Shown: in pieces, positions 9,204-16,119 of the stretch | How the letters are laid out: each line of letters starts with the position of its first letter | Position numbering within the stretch: position 1 is the stretch's first letter | Assembly: GCA_965214205.1 (NCBI GenBank) | Contig: OZ243941.1 | Span: 434,001 to 498,000 of the forward strand | DNA from: G963663315 sp965214205 | GTDB lineage: Bacteria; Pseudomonadota; Gammaproteobacteria; Arenicellales; Poriferihabitantaceae | Direction of reading: 5' to 3' | Length of the DNA: 64,000 bases | Position numbers and translations under genes: made by a program | The notes under the pieces: model-generated | The model's database searches: none | Told to the model about the DNA's origin: nothing | What the model saw: the letters and a program-made list of their open reading frames with translations, nothing else

Positions 9204-12200
9204 CCGCTCCCATCCCGGACAGCGCCGGAAAAAACCGGCTGGCTTCCGGCGGTCGCATTGACCGTAGCCGAACCATCGAGTTTTATCATGATGGCAAACG
9301 CTTGTTCGGACATCCCGGTGACACCCTGGCATCGGCTCTGTTGGCAAACGGCGTTCATCTGGTTGGCCGCAGCTTCAAATATCATCGGCCACGGGGAATT
9401 TACAGCGCCGGCTCCGAAGAACCGAACGCGCTGGTGCAACTCGAATCAGGAGCCTGTACCATCCCCAACGTGCGAGCCACCGAAGTGGAACTGTACGAAG
9501 GTCTCCGCGCCGCCTCCCAGAATTGCTGGCCCTCGGTAAAATTCGATCTGGGAGCGATCAACTCGCGACTGTCCCGGCTGCTCCCCGCCGGTTTCTACTA
9601 CAAGACCTTTATGTGGCCGGCATCGCTCTGGATGACCTACGAAAAATACATCCGCAAGGCGGCCGGGCTGGGCAAGTCCCCGCTTGAAATCGACCCTGAT
9701 TTTTATGACAAGACTTATGCCCACTGCGATGCGCTGGTCATTGGAGGCGGACCGGCCGGCCTTCAGGCCGCCCTGGCGGCGGCGCAGTCCGGCGCGCGAA
9801 CCATTCTGCTGGACGAGAAAAGCGAATTCGGCGGCTCACTGTTGAGTGACCGGTCCTCGACAATCGGCGGGATCGCGGCAATCGAGTGGGTCGCCGACAT
9901 CATGGCCCGGCTTGAAGCGCTGGACAATGTGACCCTGCTGCCGCGAACCACGCTGACCGGTTACTACGACTACAATTTCCTGGTGGCCAATCAGAAGCCG
10001 GGCGAACATACCGGCCCGGCCAGCGCCGGCCAGACTCCCAGGGAAAGACTATGGAAAATCCGCGCCGGACAGGTCGTGATCGCAACCGGCGCCATTGAAC
10101 GGCCCCTGGTATTCGCCGATAACGACCGTCCCGGCGTGATGCTATCGAGCGCGATTCGCAGTTACATCAACCGGTTCGCCGTGTTGCCGGGAAGGAATAT
10201 CGCATTGCTGACCAACAGTGACAGCGTCTGGCAAACCGCGATGGATGCACAGGAAGCGGGCGCGACGGTGTACGTCATCGACATCCGCGAAAGCGCCGCG
10301 TCCGCGGCCCAGGTACGGGCAAAAAACCAGGGCGTCACCATCCATCCCGGCAAGACCATTGTCGGAGTCAACTACGCCAGAGGCCGGATCATGGGAATCG
10401 AAGTCATGGCGCTCAGCGGGGACGGAACAACCGTTACCGGTCCCAAACAGCGTCTGTCCTGCGATTTGATCGGAGTTGCGGGAGGATGGACACCGACCGT
10501 TCATTTATACAGCCAGGCGAAGGGCAAGCTCAAATATCTCGACGACCTGCACTGTTTCGTCGCAGATCGAATGCCAGCAAGCAACTCAGCCATCATGGCC
10601 GGCGCCTGCAATGCCTACTATCGTCTGGATGACTGCCTCAGTCAGGGGTTCAGGGCCGGATGCGAAGCGGCCGCTAACGCGGGATTCAAAACCGGGGCGG
10701 CGCAACCCCCGGAAACCGGAATCAACCCTCTGGAGGCGAATCTGTCTGAATCATCCGGGGGATTGCGGCCCTTGTGGATACTGCCGTCCGATCATCCAAT
10801 CGGACAGGGTCGGAAAAAACATTTTCATGAACTGCACAACGACGCCACCGTGGCCGACATTCATCTGGCCGCCCGCGAAGGATACCAGTCGGTGGAACAC
10901 CTGAAGCGCTACACAACAACCGGCATGGGAACCGATCAGGGCAAGACATCGAACCTGAATGCCCTGACCGCAATGTCGGGAATCCGAGGCGTCCCGGTTC
11001 CCGAAGTCGGCACGACCACATTTCGCCCACCATTCACCCCGCTGACTTTTGGCAGCATCGTCGGGCATGACCGACGGCAGTTGTTCCTGCAAACCAGAAA
11101 AACCCCGATGCATGACTGGCACCACCGACAGGGCGCGGTTTTTGAAGATGTCGGAGACTGGAAACGCCCCCGCTACTTCCCACAGCAAGGCGAAACCATG
11201 CATGACGCCGTTCAGCGTGAATGTCTCGCAGTCCGTACAAGCTGTGGAATACTGGACGCCTCCACCCTCGGCAAGATTGATCTGAAAGGCCGGGACTGTA
11301 TCCGGTTGCTGAACATGCTCTATACCAACGACTGGAGCAAACTGGCTCCGGGTCGCTGCCGCTATGGCCTGATGCTGGATGAACACGGCATGGTATTCGA
11401 TGACGGCGTGACCAGCCGCCTCGGCGACCACCATTACCACATGACCACCACAACCGGCGGCGCGGCGCGGGTCATGAACTGGATCGAGGAATGGCTGCAA
11501 ACCGAATGGCCGGAACTGGAAATCCATGCCACCAGCGTGACCGAACAATCGGCGGTGGTCGCGCTGAACGGCCCGGCCTCCGCCAGACTGCTTGGCGAAC
11601 TGGTTGACCTGCCGCTGGACGATCAATCCTTCCCGTTCATGTCGGTCCGGGAAACCAGAATTGCCGGTATCCCCGCCCGCATATTCCGCATCAGCTTTAC
11701 CGGAGAGCTGTCATTTGAAATCAACGTCCCGGCCAGATACGGCCTGGCCCTGTGGACCACGCTGATGGATGCCGGAGAAAAATACGGAATCTGCCCCTAC
11801 GGCACCGAAGCGATGCATGTCCTGCGCGCTGAAAAGGGATTCATTATCGCGGGACAGGACACCGACGGCACCGTCACGCCGATGGACCTTGGCATGGACT
11901 GGATCGTATCGAAGACCAAGGCGGACTTCCTCGGCAAACGCTCGCTGACCCGTTCCGACACCGCCCGGCCGGGTCGCAAACAACTGGTCGGCCTGTTGAC
12001 CGAAGACCCCGCGCGGGTACTGCCGGAAGGCGCCCATGTGGTTGAGGAACTGAAGAGCGCCCCGCCGATGGACATGCTCGGCCATATCAGCTCCAGCTAT
12101 ATGAGTCCGAATGTGGGCCGGTCGATTGCCATGGCCCTGATCAAGGACGGTTTTGCCCGCAAGGGGCAGGTACTCCATGTGCCAATGCTGGACGGCAGCG

Positions 12201-12886
12201 CTCACAAAGCCACCGTAACCGACCCCGTATTTCTGCATGCGCCCGCGCCTGTGCCGCCCGCCGCCGATGACCCGGCGGATGTCGCCGCACCCGCCGCGCC
12301 ACCCGACAAAACCGGACTGACCGGATGGCAGGCTACCTCACCCGCCTGCAACCTGGAACCGATTGAAGGCCGGAACCACCTCCGGGAACAGCCTTGGCGC
12401 GGCAAGATCAACCTGCGCGGCGACCCCGAAAGCCGCAAATTTCTGGCAGCCGCGAAATCCGTACTCGATATTCAACTTCCGCTGCAACCCAACACACAAC
12501 ACGCGTCGGCGGCCCAGACCGTCTACTGGACCGGCCCGGATGAATGGCTGCTGCATTGCCGACTGGATGCGGTCGGATCGATTATCCAGGCGCTGCAAGC
12601 GAAACTCCCAAACAGGCGCTTCGCAGCGACCGAGGTTACCGATTACTACACAGTCCTGCATCTGGACGGACCCGACGCCATTGCATTGCTCGCGAGGGCC
12701 TGCCCACTGGATTTGCATCCGGCCGGATTCACCGTCGGCGACTGCGCCCAGACCCGATTCGGCCATGCCAGCATCCTCCTGCACAAGACCGGCGATGGCG
12801 ACGCCCCCGCATTCGACATCCAGGTGCGATGGAGCCACGCCGAATACGTCTGGGACTATCTGGTCAGCGCCATGCGGGCCGTATGA
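9200..12886 (+). CDS. soxA: Sarcosine oxidase alpha and gamma subunits fused in one polypeptide
   Basis: The 1228-residue protein joins two subunits that are normally separate. Residues 1-1010 or so match SoxA: an N-terminal ferredoxin-like domain without cluster cysteines (FYHDGKRLFGHPGDTLASAL), an NAD/FAD-type domain with ALVIGGGPAGLQAALAAAQS near residue 178, and a GcvT-like folate-binding domain containing GLMLDEHGMVFDDGV. A linker rich in Pro, Ala and Asp follows at about 1012-1040. The last 190 residues match SoxG (YWTGPDEWLLHC, TEVTDYYTVLHLDGPDA). No stop or frameshift separates the parts. The start overlaps soxD by four bases. No separate soxG lies nearby, so the fusion is probably the functional gamma subunit. 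Confidence 0.93.
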   Translation: MTAPIPDSAGKNRLASGGRIDRSRTIEFYHDGKRLFGHPGDTLASALLANGVHLVGRSFKYHRPRGIYSAGSEEPNALVQLESGACTIPNVRATEVELYEGLRAASQNCWPSVKFDLGAINSRLSRLLPAGFYYKTFMWPASLWMTYEKYIRKAAGLGKSPLEIDPDFYDKTYAHCDALVIGGGPAGLQAALAAAQSGARTILLDEKSEFGGSLLSDRSSTIGGIAAIEWVADIMARLEALDNVTLLPRTTLTGYYDYNFLVANQKPGEHTGPASAGQTPRERLWKIRAGQVVIATGAIERPLVFADNDRPGVMLSSAIRSYINRFAVLPGRNIALLTNSDSVWQTAMDAQEAGATVYVIDIRESAASAAQVRAKNQGVTIHPGKTIVGVNYARGRIMGIEVMALSGDGTTVTGPKQRLSCDLIGVAGGWTPTVHLYSQAKGKLKYLDDLHCFVADRMPASNSAIMAGACNAYYRLDDCLSQGFRAGCEAAANAGFKTGAAQPPETGINPLEANLSESSGGLRPLWILPSDHPIGQGRKKHFHELHNDATVADIHLAAREGYQSVEHLKRYTTTGMGTDQGKTSNLNALTAMSGIRGVPVPEVGTTTFRPPFTPLTFGSIVGHDRRQLFLQTRKTPMHDWHHRQGAVFEDVGDWKRPRYFPQQGETMHDAVQRECLAVRTSCGILDASTLGKIDLKGRDCIRLLNMLYTNDWSKLAPGRCRYGLMLDEHGMVFDDGVTSRLGDHHYHMTTTTGGAARVMNWIEEWLQTEWPELEIHATSVTEQSAVVALNGPASARLLGELVDLPLDDQSFPFMSVRETRIAGIPARIFRISFTGELSFEINVPARYGLALWTTLMDAGEKYGICPYGTEAMHVLRAEKGFIIAGQDTDGTVTPMDLGMDWIVSKTKADFLGKRSLTRSDTARPGRKQLVGLLTEDPARVLPEGAHVVEELKSAPPMDMLGHISSSYMSPNVGRSIAMALIKDGFARKGQVLHVPMLDGSAHKATVTDPVFLHAPAPVPPAADDPADVAAPAAPPDKTGLTGWQATSPACNLEPIEGRNHLREQPWRGKINLRGDPESRKFLAAAKSVLDIQLPLQPNTQHASAAQTVYWTGPDEWLLHCRLDAVGSIIQALQAKLPNRRFAATEVTDYYTVLHLDGPDAIALLARACPLDLHPAGFTVGDCAQTRFGHASILLHKTGDGDAPAFDIQVRWSHAEYVWDYLVSAMRAV

Positions 12887-12946
12887 ATTTGCCGTGCCCC
12901 ATTTTCATGGATTGGTCCTGGACGCGTACGCCGGAGCGGTCAGAAA

Positions 12947-13717
12947 ATGAAAGCGTCTGATTCTCCCCGCCTGTCCGGCAAAACCGCCTTGGTGACTGGC
13001 GGCGCGAGAGGAATCGGCCGCGCGATTGTGGACCGATTCGTAGCGGAAGGCGCAACGGTGATGACCTGCGGGAGAAGAGAACGCCCGACAGATCTTCCTG
13101 ACCCGGTATTCTGGATGACCGCCGATGTTTCCCAAGCCGATCAAGTGACCGCTCTGAACCAGCGCTTCCGGGAAATGCTCGGACCGATGGGTGTGCTGGT
13201 CAACAACGCCGGCATCCAGATTGAAAAAACCATACTTGATACCACAGATGAAGACTGGGAATCCTTGATGAACGTCAACGCAAAGGGCACGTTCCTGACC
13301 TGCCGGGAAATGATTCCGGACATGGAAGCGGGCGGCTCAATTATCAATATCGGCTCCATCTCCGCAAACCTGGCCGACCCCGGCCTGGCCCTCTACAACG
13401 CGTCGAAAGGCTTCGTTCACAGCCTGACCCGGTCCATCGCCGTGGATCATGGACCCGCCATCCGCTGCAACGCGATCTCCCCCGGCTGGATTCTGACCGA
13501 AATGGCGGATGCCGCATTCGATGTCGCAGACAACCCCTCCAACGCCAGGAAGGATGCCTTGCGGCGTCATCCAGCCGGACGAATGGGCCAACCAACCGAT
13601 GTCGCCAATCTGGCCGTATGGCTGGCTTCCGACGAATCCCGATTCGTCACCGGACAATGTTATATAGTGGACGGAGGATTGACTGCCGCTTCTCCATTAA
13701 ATCCCTCGTTGTTTTGA
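12947..13717 (+). CDS. Short-chain dehydrogenase/reductase (SDR)
   Basis: This 256-residue classical SDR has the cofactor motif TGGARGIGRA, the NNAG motif (VNNAGIQ) and the catalytic triad S in NIGSIS with YNASK. The C-terminus has the usual TGQCYIVDGG. Such enzymes oxidise or reduce alcohols and ketones with NAD(P)(H); the substrate cannot be predicted. It lies 60 bases after the sarcosine oxidase operon on the same strand, so cotranscription is possible but the spacing allows its own promoter. A palindromic repeat follows directly. Confidence 0.9.
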   Translation: MKASDSPRLSGKTALVTGGARGIGRAIVDRFVAEGATVMTCGRRERPTDLPDPVFWMTADVSQADQVTALNQRFREMLGPMGVLVNNAGIQIEKTILDTTDEDWESLMNVNAKGTFLTCREMIPDMEAGGSIINIGSISANLADPGLALYNASKGFVHSLTRSIAVDHGPAIRCNAISPGWILTEMADAAFDVADNPSNARKDALRRHPAGRMGQPTDVANLAVWLASDESRFVTGQCYIVDGGLTAASPLNPSLF

Positions 13718-13726
13718 CATAGGCTT

Positions 13727-13750
13727 CGTCATTCCCGCGAAAGCGGGAAT
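13727..13750. repeat. Interspersed palindromic element (copy 1)
   Basis: ATTCCCGC-GAAA-GCGGGAAT forms a perfect 8-base stem with a GAAA loop at 13731-13750, preceded by CGTC. Twenty bases from 13727 recur in inverted orientation at 63564-63583 with one mismatch. Similar hairpins are scattered through many proteobacterial genomes. It has no T-tract, so it is not an obvious intrinsic terminator, although it lies just after the SDR gene. Confidence 0.7.
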
Positions 13751-13789
13751 CCACATTCACACCTCAAACAACCCGTCTGACTATTCGGC

Positions 13790-13908
13790 CAAAACCTCGC
13801 GGATCAGGTCAGCAATGGCTTGGGCGTCAATCCCACCACGTTCGTCGTCACACGTGCTAAAACGCACTGAGAAAACTCAGCCATTTTGGCCAGTTTGTGG
13901 AATTCACA
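13790..13908 (-). pseudogene. Possible frameshifted gene remnant downstream of higA
   Basis: Two minus-strand frames here look protein-like. The first reads EFHKLAKMAEFSQCVLARV; after a shift, the second reads CDDERGGIDAQAIADLIREVLAE and ends at a stop near 13790. The acidic, leucine-rich C-terminus has normal-looking codons, which suggests the tail of a lost gene. I do not recognise the family. The stretch 13751-13910 is otherwise empty. This could be chance, given only about 40 codons in total. Confidence 0.25.
13856..13880 (-). terminator. Weak hairpin after higBA
   Basis: CTGAG-AAAA-CTCAG (13867-13880) is a 5-base stem which, read on the minus strand, is followed by TGCGTTTTAG. It lies about 30 bases past the higA stop, where a terminator for the toxin-antitoxin operon would be expected. 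The stem is short, so this is tentative. Confidence 0.3.
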
Positions 13909-13910
13909 GA

Positions 13911-14195
13911 TCAGGCAAACAAAGGTTGAACCTGTAACTGTTCACGACGCTGTTCCGCCTGCCACAAATCATATTGGCCTTGTTGATTGATCCAGCTCTC
14001 CGATGATGTACTGAAGGCGATGGATAGCCGAACCGCCATTTCCGGGCTGATGCCTGTGCGGCCATTTACGATTTGACTCAGTGTTTTTCGGCTCACGCCC
14101 AACGACTTGGCCGCTGATGTGACGGTAAGGCCAAGAGGATCAAGACAAAGCTCTTTTATCATTTCGCCGGGATGTGGGGGATTGTGCATTAGCAT
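13911..14195 (-). CDS. higA: HigA/VapI family antitoxin
   Basis: This 94-residue protein is the DNA-binding antitoxin of a HigBA-type module. It begins with the typical NPPHPGEMIKELCLDPLGL, followed by a Cro/C1 helix-turn-helix (VTSAAKSLGVSRKTLSQIVNG) and MAVRLSIAFSTSSESWINQQ. Such proteins neutralise HigB and repress their own promoter. It follows higB after nine bases, the toxin-first order usual for hig loci. ATG 14189 (MHNPP) is an alternative start. Confidence 0.92.
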   Translation of the reverse strand: MLMHNPPHPGEMIKELCLDPLGLTVTSAAKSLGVSRKTLSQIVNGRTGISPEMAVRLSIAFSTSSESWINQQGQYDLWQAEQRREQLQVQPLFA

Positions 14196-14204
14196 GGTAT
14201 CGCC

Positions 14205-14483
14205 TTAATGATAATCTTCATAATTTACAGCCTCAGCATGCCCGTCAACAAATTTAAAGACAATCCGCCAGTTACCACTTACTGAAACGGACCAGATATT
14301 TGCACGATTTCCAGCAAGTTGATGTAACCTGAGTCCAGGTAAATTCATATCCTGTGGTTTGGTTGACGCATGTAGTCTGCCGAGAATTAACCGAAGTTTT
14401 TTTACATGTCGATGTTGAATCCCTCGTGTGGTGCCTGTACTGAAAAATTGCTCAAGCCCCTTATGCTGAAAGCTCCGTATCAT
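14205..14483 (-). CDS. higB: HigB/RelE family toxin
   Basis: This 92-residue protein belongs to the RelE-like ribosome-dependent mRNA endonucleases. It starts with MIRSFQHKGLEQFF and contains HVKKLRLILGRLHA, LHQLAGNRANIWSVSVSGNWRIVFKF and the ending VNYEDYH, a typical HigB profile with the conserved NWRIVF strand. It lies directly upstream of the antitoxin gene. DNA around the pair looks slightly more AT-rich than its neighbours, in keeping with mobile toxin-antitoxin modules. Confidence 0.92.
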   Translation of the reverse strand: MIRSFQHKGLEQFFSTGTTRGIQHRHVKKLRLILGRLHASTKPQDMNLPGLRLHQLAGNRANIWSVSVSGNWRIVFKFVDGHAEAVNYEDYH

Positions 14484-14516
14484 TTTTGAATTGTAACCTC
14501 ATAGGTGTCAATTAAC

Positions 14517-14534
14517 AAGCAAGTCTCTTTGCTT
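14517..14534. promoter_or_regulatory. Candidate operator upstream of higB
   Basis: AAGCAA-GTCTCT-TTGCTT is a perfect inverted repeat with 6-base arms, centred about 40 bases upstream of the higB start. HigA proteins bind palindromes in their own promoter, so this is a reasonable operator candidate. A TTGACA hexamer on the minus strand lies at 14506-14511, but I could not fit a convincing -10 box. Confidence 0.35.
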
Positions 14535-14631
14535 AAATAAGCAGAATAAGTTGTGATTGTCGAGCAGTTAGTAGAGAATGGACTCTGCTGGCAACGTATT
14601 GCACGCGCAGCTTCTGTTCCGCCCGACTCAT
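14533..14631 (-). CDS. Very short ORF of unknown status
   Basis: A 32-codon frame starts at ATG 14631 with AGGGG placed well upstream and encodes a basic N-terminus and a hydrophobic C-terminus (LLTARQSQLILLI). It sits between algC and the higBA promoter on the same strand. I recognise no family. Apart from this, 14484-14690 holds no gene. Chance occurrence is quite possible. Confidence 0.2.
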   Translation of the reverse strand: MSRAEQKLRVQYVASRVHSLLTARQSQLILLI

Positions 14632-14690
14632 GGCGCCCCTAATCAACGTTTCGAAACCGGACAGTCTATTTGCTCTGATCACAGGCCCTT

Positions 14691-16064
14691 TCAAAACGGC
14701 AACTCAATCCCGGGGCTTACCGAGGCGAACAGTTCCCGGAATTTCTGTTGGATCGCTGTAAGCCGGTTCTGGTTATCGGCCTCGAATCGCAGGGTGATGG
14801 CGGGAGTCGTATTCGAGGCTCTGAGCAGTCCGAACCCGTCTTCGAAATCAACACGAAGGCCGTCTATCGTGTTGATCGTGGCATCATCGAATCGCGCGGC
14901 CCGGATCAATTCCTCGACCAGTCGATGAGGTTCGCCCTCACTCATCTCCAGACGCAGTTCGGGCGTATTGACGGTATCGGGAATCGACCGAAATATCTCT
15001 TCGGGACGGCTTTCGCTTCGGGTCAACAGTTGGCATAACCGGGCGCCCGCGTAAATGCCGTCGTCGAAACCGCCCCAGCGATCATTGAAAAAGATATGGC
15101 CGCTCATTTCTCCGGCCAGAATCGCCCCGCTTTGCCGGAGCCGGGCCTTGATCAGCGAATGACCGGATTTCCACATGGTTGCCTTACCTCCGTGGCGTTT
15201 GATAACTTCCGGCAGTATGCGGGAGCACTTGACATCGAAGATGACTTCGGCGCCCCGATGAAGTTGCAGCAGTTCCCGCGCAAACAGTACCATCAACCGA
15301 TCCGGCCAGATCACCTCTCCGCTTGCCGAGACCACTCCAAGCCGGTCGCCATCGCCATCAAAGGCGATGCCCAGGTCTGCCTCCTGTTCTTTCACGGTCT
15401 CGATCAGGTCGCGCAGGTTTTCCGGTTGCCCCGGATCAGGATGGTGGTTCGGGAAGGTTCCATCCACTTCACAGAACAGCTCAATCACATCCATGCCGAG
15501 AGAGCGAAATATCTCCGGAGCGCTGTCCCCGGCCACGCCGTTGCCACAATCGAGCGCCAGTTTAAGCGGACGCATCGGGGAAACATCCCGAATGATCGCA
15601 TCGCGGTATTGCGGCAACACATCCTGATGCGTCAATGCCCCTTGACCCACTCTGAAATCGCGGTTCTCGATTCGTTGCCGGATATGTTGAATCGCCTCTG
15701 TGGCCAGAGTGACTCCATCAATCATCATTTTCAGGCCGTTGTATTCGGGCGGATTGTGGCTGCCGGTGACCTGCACTCCGGTTCCGCCAGTGTATTTTGC
15801 AGCCGCGAAATACAGCGCCGGAGTCGGCGCCTGACCGATGTCAATTACATTGCAGCCAGTCGACAAAATACCCCGATTCAGAGCCTGTGCCAACTCCGGC
15901 CCGGTCAAACGTCCATCCCGACCAGTCACCGAAGTATCAACCCCCTGATCCAGCATCTGGCTGCCAAATGCCTTGCCTATCCATTCGACCACATCCGCAG
16001 TCAGTGAAGTGGCGACCACTCCACGGATGTCATACGCCTTGAATATCTCTTTCGCCGGGTTCAT
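14691..16064 (-). CDS. algC: Phosphomannomutase/phosphoglucomutase
   Basis: The 457-residue enzyme interconverts hexose 1- and 6-phosphates for polysaccharide and LPS precursors. It starts PAKEIFKAYDIRG, as AlgC-type enzymes do. VTGSHNPPEYNG carries the phosphoserine (S102), FDGDGDRLG the metal-binding loop, GEMSGHIFF the sugar-binding loop, and LRASNTTPAITLRFEA the phosphate-binding domain. ATG 16064 is the likely start; the open frame continues to 16367, but this part is antisense-like and overlaps the protease gene. It lies 55 bases downstream of the protease on the same strand and may be the last gene of that run. Confidence 0.94.
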   Translation of the reverse strand: MNPAKEIFKAYDIRGVVATSLTADVVEWIGKAFGSQMLDQGVDTSVTGRDGRLTGPELAQALNRGILSTGCNVIDIGQAPTPALYFAAAKYTGGTGVQVTGSHNPPEYNGLKMMIDGVTLATEAIQHIRQRIENRDFRVGQGALTHQDVLPQYRDAIIRDVSPMRPLKLALDCGNGVAGDSAPEIFRSLGMDVIELFCEVDGTFPNHHPDPGQPENLRDLIETVKEQEADLGIAFDGDGDRLGVVSASGEVIWPDRLMVLFARELLQLHRGAEVIFDVKCSRILPEVIKRHGGKATMWKSGHSLIKARLRQSGAILAGEMSGHIFFNDRWGGFDDGIYAGARLCQLLTRSESRPEEIFRSIPDTVNTPELRLEMSEGEPHRLVEELIRAARFDDATINTIDGLRVDFEDGFGLLRASNTTPAITLRFEADNQNRLTAIQQKFRELFASVSPGIELPF

Positions 16065-16119
16065 CGCCGGTTGGCTCCGGGGATGGCAGTGGGTGCGGGC
16101 GGAGGGAGGCGCCCCCTTG

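Noticed and set aside
12887..12946. Short ORF after the soxA-soxG fusion
   Set aside because: A 25-codon frame starts at an ATG overlapping the fusion stop, but it runs into the SDR gene, has no ribosome site and no recognisable features.
15096..16007. Plus-strand ORF of 303 codons opposite algC
   Set aside because: It is antisense to a well-conserved phosphomannomutase with all catalytic motifs; the translated product is histidine- and proline-rich noise.
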